From Marinobacter pelagius (GTDB lineage Bacteria; Pseudomonadota; Gammaproteobacteria; Pseudomonadales; Oleiphilaceae), in the NCBI RefSeq assembly GCF_003315345.1, contig NZ_QNRO01000005.1, forward strand, positions 1 through 64,000: a DNA stretch of 64,000 bases, given 5' to 3'. Positions 33,045-41,253 of the stretch are shown one piece after another. Below the pieces are notes generated by a model. The model made no database searches and was not told the DNA's origin. It saw nothing but the letters and a program-made list of their open reading frames with translations. The position numbers and the translations under genes are program-made. Position 1 is the first letter of the stretch, and each line of letters opens with the position of its first letter.

Positions 33045-34733
33045 ATGTCGTCCGGATTGCTTGCCCTCTTGGCGTTTACCCCCATCCTCCTGGCCGGGAT
33101 TCTGCTACTCGGCCTGCGTTGGCCGGCCCGCCGTGCCATGCCGCTGGTGTTCCTGGTCACGGCCCTGATCGCCTATACCGGCTGGGACATGAGCTTCAAC
33201 CGTATTCTCGCATCCTCGCTGCAAGGGCTGGTGATCACCCTCGGTCTGCTGTGGATCATCTTCGGCGCCATCCTGCTGCTCAACACCCTGAAACATTCCG
33301 GGGCCATTACTGCCATCCGCGCCGGCTTCACCAACATCAGCCCGGACCGTCGGGTGCAGGCGATCATCATCGTCTGGCTGTTTGGCTCGTTCATCGAAGG
33401 AGCCTCGGGCTTTGGTACCCCGGCGGCCATTGCCGCACCCCTGCTGGTGGCGGTCGGCTTCCCGGCCATGGCGGCGGTCATGCTGGGCATGATGGTACAG
33501 AGCACGCCGGTATCGTTCGGGGCGGTCGGCACTCCGATCATCGTGGGTGTGACCACGGGTCTCGATCGCAACAGTATTGGCGAGCGCATGGAACAGCTGG
33601 GTTCAAACTGGGACCAGTACCTGCAGCTGATCACCTCCGAGGTGGCCATTATCCATGCCATCGTCGGTGTGCTCATGCCGCTGTTCATGGTCATGATGAT
33701 GACCCGCTTCTTCGGCAGGAACAAAAGCTGGCGCGAAGGCCTTGAGGTGCTGCCGTTTGCTCTGTTTGCCGGTATTGCCTTTGTGGTGCCTTATGCCCTG
33801 ACCGGCGTGATCCTCGGGCCCGAGTTCCCTTCGCTGCTGGGTGGACTGATCGGCTTGGCTATTGTCACCACCGCCGCTCGCAAGGGCTTCCTTCTGCCGA
33901 AAACCACCTGGGATTTTGCGCCCCGAGACCAGTGGCCGTCCGAGTGGTTCGGCCTGATTGAAATGAAACTGGAAGATCTGGCCGCCAAGCCCATGAGCGG
34001 TTTCCGCGCCTGGCTGCCCTATGTGCTGGTGGGCGTGGTGCTGGTGATCAGCCGGGTGATCCCAGAGGTCAAGGCGGCCTTCACCGCTGTCGGCGTGGGC
34101 TTTTCTAACATCCTGGGCGAGGCGGGCATCAACGCCGGTGTTCAGCCGTTGTACCTGCCCGGCGGTATTCTGGTGATGGTGGTGATCGCCACCTTCTTTA
34201 TTCACCGGATGCAGGTGCGGGAGCTGACCGCTGCGGTCAAAGAATCCGGCAGTGTGCTGCTGAGCGCCGGTTTTGTGCTGCTGTTTACCGTGCCAATGGT
34301 GCGGATCCTGATCAACTCCGGGGTCAACCTGTCTGACCTGCCGAGCATGCCCATTGCCATGGCAACCTGGGTGGCCGATACCGTCGGCGGTATCTATCCG
34401 CTGCTGGCGCCTGCCGTTGGTGCCATGGGTGCGTTCCTGGCTGGCTCCAACACCGTCTCCAACATGATGTTCAGCCAGTTCCAGTTTGGTGTCGCCGAGA
34501 GTCTTGGTCTGTCCACCGCATTGATCGTGGCGGTGCAGGCGGTGGGCGCTGCTGCTGGCAACATGGTGGCGATCCACAACGTGGTGGCCGCGTCTGCCAC
34601 GGTCGGTCTGCTTGGCCGCGAGGGCCAGACCCTGCGCAAGACCGTCTGGCCAACCCTGTATTACCTGTTAATGACCGGCCTGATTGCCCTGATCGCCGCC
34701 TACGGGCTGGGCATCGTGGATCCGTTGGTCTGA
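33045..34733 (+). CDS. lldP: L-lactate permease
   Basis: A 562-residue inner-membrane protein with more than ten helices, of the lactate permease (LctP/LldP) family. Landmarks are [26 protein letters not shown], and [15 protein letters not shown] start at [11 protein letters not shown] (33045), after TGGAGAG; a start 12 bases earlier is less supported. It imports L- or D-lactate or glycolate by proton symport. First gene of lldP-lutA-lutB-lutC and controlled by LldR through the operators upstream. Confidence 0.94.
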   Translation: MSSGLLALLAFTPILLAGILLLGLRWPARRAMPLVFLVTALIAYTGWDMSFNRILASSLQGLVITLGLLWIIFGAILLLNTLKHSGAITAIRAGFTNISPDRRVQAIIIVWLFGSFIEGASGFGTPAAIAAPLLVAVGFPAMAAVMLGMMVQSTPVSFGAVGTPIIVGVTTGLDRNSIGERMEQLGSNWDQYLQLITSEVAIIHAIVGVLMPLFMVMMMTRFFGRNKSWREGLEVLPFALFAGIAFVVPYALTGVILGPEFPSLLGGLIGLAIVTTAARKGFLLPKTTWDFAPRDQWPSEWFGLIEMKLEDLAAKPMSGFRAWLPYVLVGVVLVISRVIPEVKAAFTAVGVGFSNILGEAGINAGVQPLYLPGGILVMVVIATFFIHRMQVRELTAAVKESGSVLLSAGFVLLFTVPMVRILINSGVNLSDLPSMPIAMATWVADTVGGIYPLLAPAVGAMGAFLAGSNTVSNMMFSQFQFGVAESLGLSTALIVAVQAVGAAAGNMVAIHNVVAASATVGLLGREGQTLRKTVWPTLYYLLMTGLIALIAAYGLGIVDPLV

Positions 34734-34773
34734 CTGTAAGCGCGCGAGCGCTGTTTCCGTGAAGGAGCCAATC

Positions 34774-35601
34774 ATGAGCGAACTGTTTTACGACGCCGCC
34801 CCCAATGCCACCCGGGTGGCTCCGGAGCGACCCGGTCCGCGACACTATCCGGCCAAACCCCGGGAAGTGATCCTGTTCGGGACCTGTGTGGTGGATCTGT
34901 TCTTTCCGGAAGCAGGCCTGGATGCCATCCGCCTGTTGGAACGCGAGGGCGTCCGGGTACATTTCCCGGAAGGGCAGAGCTGTTGCGGCCAGCCGGCGTG
35001 GACCTCCGGCTATGCGGCCGAGGCGAGGGAAGTGGCCCGTGCGCAGCTGGCCATTCTCGATGCCGACATGCCGGTGGTGGTGCCCTCGGGCTCCTGCGCC
35101 GGCATGTTCCGCCAGCATTACCGGGAACTGTTCGCCGATGAGCCGGACACCCTGAAACGGGTTGAGTCGCTGGCCGAGCGTACCTTCGAGCTGACCGAGT
35201 TCCTGCTCAACGTCTGCCAGGTTGAGTGGCAGGATCTGGGTGAACCCACCCGGATTGCCCTGCACACCTCCTGTTCCGCCCGCCGTGAGATGAACACCCA
35301 CCTCCATGCCCGGGAACTGCTGGGCAAGCTATCCAATGTGGAGCGGGTGGACCATGACCACGAGAGCGAATGCTGTGGCTTTGGCGGAACCTTTTCGGTA
35401 AGGATGCCGGAAGTCTCCGGCGCCATGGTAATGGACAAGACGCAATCCCTGATGGCTTGCGGAGCCGACGAAATGGTTACCGCCGACGGCGGCTGCCTGA
35501 TGAACATCAACGGTTCCCTCGACAAACAGCAGCAGACTTTCCGGGGCCGGCACCTGGCCAGTTTCCTTTGGGAGCGCGTGAGCGGGGAGGGCAAGGTATG
35601 A
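34774..35601 (+). CDS. lutA: lactate utilisation Fe-S protein LutA/LldE
   Basis: A 275-residue cysteine-rich subunit of the LutABC (LldEFG) L-lactate dehydrogenase complex. It has two CCG-type cluster-binding domains: SCCGQPAWTSG (about residues 69-79) and ECCGFGGTFSV in the second half. ATG at 34774 follows AAGGAG. It is 40 bases after lldP and its stop overlaps the start of lutB. Cytoplasmic electron transfer from lactate to quinone is the family role. Confidence 0.93.
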   Translation: MSELFYDAAPNATRVAPERPGPRHYPAKPREVILFGTCVVDLFFPEAGLDAIRLLEREGVRVHFPEGQSCCGQPAWTSGYAAEAREVARAQLAILDADMPVVVPSGSCAGMFRQHYRELFADEPDTLKRVESLAERTFELTEFLLNVCQVEWQDLGEPTRIALHTSCSARREMNTHLHARELLGKLSNVERVDHDHESECCGFGGTFSVRMPEVSGAMVMDKTQSLMACGADEMVTADGGCLMNINGSLDKQQQTFRGRHLASFLWERVSGEGKV

Positions 35602-37043
35602 GCCAGCGAATTCCTGTTACCGAACTGACCGGCGGTTTCCGGGACCGGGCGGAAATTGCGCTGGCGGACGGTCAGCTTCGGACCAACTTCCGCACCGCCA
35701 TGGACTCGCTGATGAAAAAGCGGGCCGACGCCTTCCCCGATGAGGAGGAGCGCGAAGGCCTGCGGGAGCTGGGCAACCGGACCAAGGCCCGGGCCCTGTC
35801 CCGACTGCCGGACCTGCTCGAGCAGCTGGAAGCAAAGCTGACCGACAACGGCGTGAAGGTGCACTGGGCCGAAACCACCGAACAGGCCAACGAGATCGTC
35901 CATGGCATCATCCGGGCTCGCCAGGGTTCCCGGGTGGTCAAGGGCAAGTCCATGGTCAGCGAGGAAATGGAGATGAACGACTACCTCGCCGAGCGCGGGG
36001 TAGAGTGCCTGGAGTCGGATATGGGTGAGTACATCGTCCAGCTCGACGGTGAGAAACCCTCCCACATCATCATGCCGGCGATCCACAAGAACCGTCGCCA
36101 GGTGTCGAAGCTGTTCCACGACAAGCTGGGGGTTGAGGAGACCGACGACGTCAACGAGCTGATCCAGATCGGCCGTCGCACCCTTCGCCGCAAGTTCATG
36201 GAGGCGGATGTCGGGGTTTCCGGTGTGAACTTCGCCATTGCTGAGACCGGCACCCTGCTGCTGGTGGAGAACGAGGGCAACGGTCGGATGAGTACCACCG
36301 CGCCACCGGTGCACATTGCTGTAACTGGTCTCGAGAAGGTGGTGGAAAACCTGCGGGACGTGGTGCCGCTGCTCTCCCTGCTGACCCGCTCGGCCCTGGG
36401 GCAACCGATCACCACCTATGTGAATATGATCTCCGGCCCGCGCAAAGCCGACGAGTTGGACGGCCCGGAGGAGGTGCACCTGGTGCTGCTGGACAACGGC
36501 CGCAGCGGTGCTTTTGCCGATGCCCAGATGCGCCAGACCCTCAACTGCATCCGCTGCGGCGCCTGTATGAATCACTGCCCGGTGTACACCCGGGTGGGTG
36601 GCCACACCTACGGCGAGGTCTACCCGGGGCCGATCGGCAAGATTGTGACGCCGCATATGGTCGGCCTGCACCAGGTGCCAGACCATCCCAGCGCCTCCTC
36701 CCTTTGTGGGGCCTGTGGTGACGTGTGCCCGGTGAAGATCCCGATCCCGGAACTGCTTCAGCGCCTGCGCCAGGAGAATGTGAAAAGTCCGGCGGAAGGG
36801 GCGAAGGTGAAAGATGGGGGCGCCAAGTATTCCCGGAAGGAACGTCTGGTCTGGCGGTTCTGGCGGACCCTCAATAGCAGCCCGGTGCTCTACCGCCTGT
36901 TCCTCTGGGGGGCCACCCGGTTCCGCAAACTGACACCGAAAAATGTCGGTCCCTGGACCGAAAACCACACCGCGCCGGTCCCGGCGAAACGTTCCCTGCA
37001 CGATCTGGCCAGGGAGCACCTGGCCCGTAACGGAGGGCAATGA
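35598..37043 (+). CDS. lutB: lactate utilisation iron-sulfur protein LutB/LldF
   Basis: A 481-residue protein with an N-terminal LUD domain and two 4Fe-4S motifs near the C-terminus: CIRCGACMNHCP and CGACGDVCPVKIP. The start overlaps the lutA stop (ATGA). The EVYPGPIGK segment between the two motifs is strongly conserved in LutB. It carries electrons between the lactate-oxidising unit and the respiratory chain. A much longer frame extends upstream inside lutA and is not used. Confidence 0.94.
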   Translation: MSQRIPVTELTGGFRDRAEIALADGQLRTNFRTAMDSLMKKRADAFPDEEEREGLRELGNRTKARALSRLPDLLEQLEAKLTDNGVKVHWAETTEQANEIVHGIIRARQGSRVVKGKSMVSEEMEMNDYLAERGVECLESDMGEYIVQLDGEKPSHIIMPAIHKNRRQVSKLFHDKLGVEETDDVNELIQIGRRTLRRKFMEADVGVSGVNFAIAETGTLLLVENEGNGRMSTTAPPVHIAVTGLEKVVENLRDVVPLLSLLTRSALGQPITTYVNMISGPRKADELDGPEEVHLVLLDNGRSGAFADAQMRQTLNCIRCGACMNHCPVYTRVGGHTYGEVYPGPIGKIVTPHMVGLHQVPDHPSASSLCGACGDVCPVKIPIPELLQRLRQENVKSPAEGAKVKDGGAKYSRKERLVWRFWRTLNSSPVLYRLFLWGATRFRKLTPKNVGPWTENHTAPVPAKRSLHDLAREHLARNGGQ

Positions 37044-37044
37044 G

Positions 37045-37716
37045 ATGAGCGCCCGCAGTAATATCCTGAACAAGCTTCGCTCCGGTCTGGCCGGCTCCAT
37101 TCCGCGCCCGGACGACTTCGACGAGCGCCTGGTAACCGAACCCTGGCAGTACGCGCCGGAGGACCGGATCATGCGGCTGCGCAATCTGATGGAGGCGGTG
37201 CATACCGAGATCCATCAGGTCAGCAGCGACAACTGGCCGGAAAAAGTGGCCGCGATCCTGGCCAAGCGGGACCTCGGCAATCTGCTCCATGCCCCGGCAA
37301 CCGACCATGGCCAGCAACTCGCGGAATACTTGCAGCAGTCAGACTCGTCCGTGCAACTGCTGGCGTACGACCGACCGGTGGAGGAATGGAAAGAGGAACT
37401 GTTCTGGGAAGTGGACGCGAGCATTACCGGCACCGTTGGTGCCATTGCTGCCACCGGCTCGCTGGTGCTCTGGCCGGACCGGCACGAGCCGAGGCTGATG
37501 AGCCTGCTGCCGCCGTTGCACATCGCCCTGCTCAGGGCCAGCGAGATCGAGGATAACCTGTACGCCATGATGCAGCGCCAGAACTGGTCGGCGGGCTTGC
37601 CCACCAACCTGTTGCTGGTGTCCGGCCCGTCCAAGACCGCGGATATCGAGCAGGTCCTGGCCTATGGTGCCCATGGGCCGAAGGAGCTGGTGGTCCTCAT
37701 ACTTGAGGATGCCTGA
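37045..37716 (+). CDS. lutC: lactate utilisation protein LutC/LldG
   Basis: A 223-residue LUD-domain protein, third subunit of the LutABC system. It begins MSARSNILNKLRSG and includes the conserved TGTVGAIAATGSLVL region and GPSKTADIEQVLAYGAHGPKEL near the end, which mark the LutC/YkgG family. ATG at 37045 follows GGAGGG and comes one base after the lutB stop. No separate lldD or dld dehydrogenase gene follows; a convergent LysR gene ends 31 bases on. Confidence 0.93.
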   Translation: MSARSNILNKLRSGLAGSIPRPDDFDERLVTEPWQYAPEDRIMRLRNLMEAVHTEIHQVSSDNWPEKVAAILAKRDLGNLLHAPATDHGQQLAEYLQQSDSSVQLLAYDRPVEEWKEELFWEVDASITGTVGAIAATGSLVLWPDRHEPRLMSLLPPLHIALLRASEIEDNLYAMMQRQNWSAGLPTNLLLVSGPSKTADIEQVLAYGAHGPKELVVLILEDA

Positions 37717-37746
37717 GGTGGTACGGGCGTAGCTGCCTCACTGTTC

Positions 37747-38634
37747 TCATGACATATCCAGGCCAGCCAGGCTTGTCAGTATCCGTTCTTCCAGGGCCTG
37801 GGCCGGCGGCGACAGAGAACGATGGGCCGGCTTGATAATGCCGATCTGCCGTACCAGCCTGGGTTCACTCAGGGGTATAAAACAGAGCTTGTCACTATCT
37901 ACGGGGAAGGCTAGTCGCGGCAGTGTTGTAATCCCACTTCCCGCCTCGAGCATGGCAAGCAGTGAAATCATGTTGGAAATGAAGAAGTCGTTATTTTCGA
38001 CCAGGCTGGCCGCCGCCGTATTTTCCAGAAGCCGGGAGGTACCGTTGGCAATGAATCGCTCCCGGGCCAGTTCTGTCCATTTCAGACTTTTACGGTTCGC
38101 CAGCGGGTGATCCCGTCGCATGACTACACCCACCTTGTCCTCGAATAGTGGGGCAAAACTCAGGCGTTCGTCTTCCACCCAGACGCTGCTGATGCCCAGG
38201 TCCACCTCGCCACTGGCCACCAGGCGGCAGACAAATTCTGCATTCTCGTCGTGAAGGTTGATGTTGATGTCCGGATACTGGCTGACAAACCCGGCCAGGA
38301 ATTCCGGCATCAGCCGACTGGCGACAGACGGAACCGTCGCCAGGGTCACCCGACCCTGATGACCGCCGGCCACCTGCTGTAATTCGCTCGCCAATCGATC
38401 GTGCTGTTTGACCAGATCCCGGAATCTTGGCAAACAGTATTCGCCAAAGGGCGTGAGCTGGGCTTTGTGGGTTTTTTCGAAAAATGGCTGGCCGAGCCGT
38501 TCTTCCAGGTCCCGGATCGCCATGGAGAGAGCCGGTTGACTGCGATACAACTTGCGGGCTGCGCCCTGAACACTGCCTTCTTCCCATACAGCCAGGACAT
38601 AGCGTAGCGGCTGGATTTTCAACTCGATCGACAC
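37747..38634 (-). CDS. LysR family transcriptional regulator
   Basis: A 295-residue LysR-type regulator starting at GTG. The helix-turn-helix spans about residues 18-45 (VQGAARKLYRSQPALSMAIRDLE; SQPALSMAI recognition region). A typical effector domain follows (GRVTLATVPSVASRLMPEFL, EVDLGISS). It diverges from the aldehyde dehydrogenase operon with 126 bases between starts, and a T-N11-A palindrome lies there. It most likely activates the six-gene catabolic operon in response to the substrate or an intermediate. The effector is unknown. Confidence 0.92.
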   Translation of the reverse strand: MSIELKIQPLRYVLAVWEEGSVQGAARKLYRSQPALSMAIRDLEERLGQPFFEKTHKAQLTPFGEYCLPRFRDLVKQHDRLASELQQVAGGHQGRVTLATVPSVASRLMPEFLAGFVSQYPDININLHDENAEFVCRLVASGEVDLGISSVWVEDERLSFAPLFEDKVGVVMRRDHPLANRKSLKWTELARERFIANGTSRLLENTAAASLVENNDFFISNMISLLAMLEAGSGITTLPRLAFPVDSDKLCFIPLSEPRLVRQIGIIKPAHRSLSPPAQALEERILTSLAGLDMS

Positions 38635-38668
38635 GCTAACTCCCTCAAAAACTTTGATTTCCCAAAAG

Positions 38669-38685
38669 TATAAGATCTTCTTATA
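38669..38685. promoter_or_regulatory. LysR-type palindromic box
   Basis: TATAAGATCTTCTTATA, a perfect 6-bp dyad around five bases that contains the T-N11-A motif of LysR regulators (ATAAG-N5-CTTAT). It lies between the divergent LysR gene (start 38634) and the aldehyde dehydrogenase gene (start 38761), the expected place for the regulator to bind. Confidence 0.72.
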
Positions 38686-38760
38686 AAAATCACGAAATTT
38701 TTGATTATCCTTATTAATGCTCAGGGTCTACTCTGTGGAAACATCTTGAGGAGGAACCCT

Positions 38761-40203
38761 ATGTCACAGTCACACGCACTCTACATCGGCGGAGAGTGGG
38801 TCGCAGGCGCCAACGGAGCGCTGCCGAATCAGAATCCGTCAGATCTCAGCGACATCATCGGTCACTACGATCAGGCCAGCACCGATCAGGTAAAGCAAGC
38901 GATCACCGCGGCCAGGGAGGGGCAGAAGGTATGGGCCGAGACCGGGCTGGAAGCGAGATACAGCGTACTGATGGCGATTGGTGATGAGCTGATTGCCCGC
39001 AAGGATGAGCTGGGTGAGTTGTTGTCGAGGGAAGAAGGCAAGCCTCTGGCCGAGGGCAAGGGAGAGGTTTACCGTTCCGGCCAGTTCTTCCACTACTACG
39101 CGGCGGAAGTGCTGCGGCAGATTGATGACAGGGTAGCGTCAGTGCGTCCCGGGATTGAAATCGAGACGCGCCGTGAGCCCCTGGGCGTGATTGGCGTGAT
39201 TAGTCCCTGGAATTTCCCTATGGCCACTGCCGTCTGGAAGATTGCGCCGGCTTTGGCTTTCGGCAACGCGGTGGTGTTCAAGCCGGCGAACCTGGTGCCG
39301 GCCAGCGCCTGGGCATTGACGGAGATTATCAGTCGGCAGGACCTGCCGGCGGGAACCTTCAACCTGGTGACCGGAAGCGGCCGTGAAGCAGGCGAAGCCC
39401 TCATCACCAGTCCCGAGGTTCAGGCGATTACCTTCACCGGATCGCTTGATGTTGGCCGTCGCGTGGCATCGGCCACAGCCGCCAATCTGGTGAAATGCCA
39501 ACTCGAGATGGGCTCGAAAAATGCACTGATCGTGCTCGAGGACGCAGACCTCGATCTTGCAGTTGAAGCGGCTTTCGCCGGTGCCTACTCGGGCTCAGGC
39601 CAGAAGTGCACAGCGTCATCCCGACTGATCGTTATGGACGCTGTACATGACGAATTCGTGGACAAACTGACTGCCAGACTGGCCAGCGCCAAGGTTGGCC
39701 CGGCTCTGTCAGAGAATACGGTGATCGGGCCCATTGCCAGCAAGACCCAGCTGGAGGCCAATCAGCGTTGGGTAAACGTTGCCCTGGAAGAGGGCGCAAA
39801 AATGGCGTTCGGTGGAGACCACGTTAACGCCGAAACCGACGGTTACTACATGCAACCGGTGCTGTTCACGGACACCACTAATGACATGAGCATCAACCGT
39901 GACGAAGTTTTCGGTCCGGTGGCGTGTGTCATACGGGTGCCGGATTATGAGGCCGCGCTGGCCACTCTGAACGATACCAACTATGGGCTCACCGCTGGTC
40001 TGATCACCGGCTCCCTGAAACGCGCGACCGATTTCAAGGCCCGTGCCGAGACAGGCTGTGTCATGGTCAACCTGGCCACTGCCGGCACTGACTACCATGT
40101 GCCTTTCGGCGGTCGAAAGGATTCCAGCTTCGGTCCCCGTGAACAGGGACAGTACGCGCGGGAGTTCTACACCGTGGTGAAGACCTGTTACACGAAGGCC
40201 TGA
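38761..40203 (+). CDS. NAD(P)-dependent aldehyde dehydrogenase, KGSADH-like
   Basis: A 480-residue aldehyde dehydrogenase; ATG at 38761 follows TGAGGAGGAA, and the upstream in-frame extension is rejected. The catalytic Cys is in SGSGQKCTASSR, the general-base Glu in CQLEMGSKN, and the cofactor motif is FTGSLDVGR. The N-terminus GALPNQNPSDLSDIIG resembles alpha-ketoglutarate-semialdehyde dehydrogenases, so a five-carbon dicarboxylic semialdehyde is a reasonable substrate. First gene of the LysR-linked operon; the M19-like gene starts 11 bases downstream. Confidence 0.9.
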   Translation: MSQSHALYIGGEWVAGANGALPNQNPSDLSDIIGHYDQASTDQVKQAITAAREGQKVWAETGLEARYSVLMAIGDELIARKDELGELLSREEGKPLAEGKGEVYRSGQFFHYYAAEVLRQIDDRVASVRPGIEIETRREPLGVIGVISPWNFPMATAVWKIAPALAFGNAVVFKPANLVPASAWALTEIISRQDLPAGTFNLVTGSGREAGEALITSPEVQAITFTGSLDVGRRVASATAANLVKCQLEMGSKNALIVLEDADLDLAVEAAFAGAYSGSGQKCTASSRLIVMDAVHDEFVDKLTARLASAKVGPALSENTVIGPIASKTQLEANQRWVNVALEEGAKMAFGGDHVNAETDGYYMQPVLFTDTTNDMSINRDEVFGPVACVIRVPDYEAALATLNDTNYGLTAGLITGSLKRATDFKARAETGCVMVNLATAGTDYHVPFGGRKDSSFGPREQGQYAREFYTVVKTCYTKA

Positions 40204-40214
40204 GGAATCGCACC

Positions 40215-41216
40215 ATGTCGAAGTCTGTATTAACCATTGATGGTCTCCAGTACTCCAACTGGTCCCGCGGTATCTTTGAACAAATGCGGGAGGGCGGTGT
40301 TGATGCTGTCCATGCCACCCTCGTGTATCACGAGAATTGCCGGGAAACTTTACTGCGGTTTGGCGAGTGGGAGCGTCGCTTCGAGGAGCACAGCGACCTG
40401 ATCATGCCGGTGCGCGCGCCGGACGATATCGAGCTGGCGCGGGAAACCCATCGGGTGGGGGTGTTCTTCGGGGCCCAGAACTGCTCGCCAATCGAGGACG
40501 ATATCGACCTGGTCGCCCTCATGCGCCGGCTCGGGCTTCTGATCATGCAGCTCACCTACAATAACCAGAGTTTACTGGCTTGTGGCTGCTACGAATTGGA
40601 GGACAGCGGAATTACCCGTTTTGGCAAACAGGCAATCCGGGAAATGAACCGGGTCGGCATGCTTATTGATATGTCCCACAGCGGCGAGCGATCCACCCTG
40701 GAGGCCATTGAAATCTCCGAGCGGCCGGTGATCATCTCCCACGCCAACCCGTCAAGTTTTCATCCGGCCAAGCGCAACAAGTCTGATTCTGTGCTCCGTG
40801 CCATCGCACAAAGCGGTGGTATTCTCGGCTTTTCGGTGTATCCGTTTCACCTGAAGAATGGCCCGGACTGCACGCTGGATGATTTCTGCGGCATGGTCGC
40901 CGATACCGCGGAGCTGATGGGCATCGATCACATCGGGATGGGTACCGATCTTTGCCAGGCTCAGCCGGAATCGGTACTGACCTGGATGCGTAACGGGCGT
41001 TGGTCCAAGGCGATGGACTACGGCGAAGGCAGCCAAGCGAACGCCGGGTGGCCATCACCGTTGTCCTGGTTCAGTGATAACCGGCACTTCCCGAACATCA
41101 TTGAGGGCCTGCGCCGAAAGGGATTCAACCATGAAGAAATCGAGAAGATCATGGGCCGAAACTGGCTCCGGCAACTAACCGAGGGCACGCGGCCGGCTGT
41201 TGATACCGCGTTCTGA
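40215..41216 (+). CDS. divergent M19 dipeptidase-like amidohydrolase
   Basis: A 333-residue protein with the M19 (renal/membrane dipeptidase) fold. Retained family residues are His155 in DMSHS, His176 in ISHAN, Arg187 and Asp245 in GMGTDL. Others are lost: the HxD metal motif (DGHND in the family) is DGLQY at residues 9-13, and the bridging Glu of GVEGG corresponds to Gln88 in FGAQNCSP. So it cannot bind two zinc ions in the usual way. It has no signal peptide. Its place between an aldehyde dehydrogenase and a BCCT transporter suggests hydrolysis of an amide or ring intermediate in catabolism rather than peptide cleavage. That role is inference. Confidence 0.85.
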   Translation: MSKSVLTIDGLQYSNWSRGIFEQMREGGVDAVHATLVYHENCRETLLRFGEWERRFEEHSDLIMPVRAPDDIELARETHRVGVFFGAQNCSPIEDDIDLVALMRRLGLLIMQLTYNNQSLLACGCYELEDSGITRFGKQAIREMNRVGMLIDMSHSGERSTLEAIEISERPVIISHANPSSFHPAKRNKSDSVLRAIAQSGGILGFSVYPFHLKNGPDCTLDDFCGMVADTAELMGIDHIGMGTDLCQAQPESVLTWMRNGRWSKAMDYGEGSQANAGWPSPLSWFSDNRHFPNIIEGLRRKGFNHEEIEKIMGRNWLRQLTEGTRPAVDTAF

Positions 41217-41253
41217 AAACCAATCTGTTCAAAAACAACAACAGGTAATCGTC

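Noticed and set aside
34739-34752. Terminator or attenuator between lldP and lutA
   Set aside because: Only a 5-bp stem with a 4-base loop and no T-run; too weak to claim.
35118-37184. 688-residue minus-strand open frame
   Set aside because: It lies antisense to lutA, lutB and lutC, whose products carry clear Fe-S and LUD motifs; high GC third positions keep the opposite strand open.
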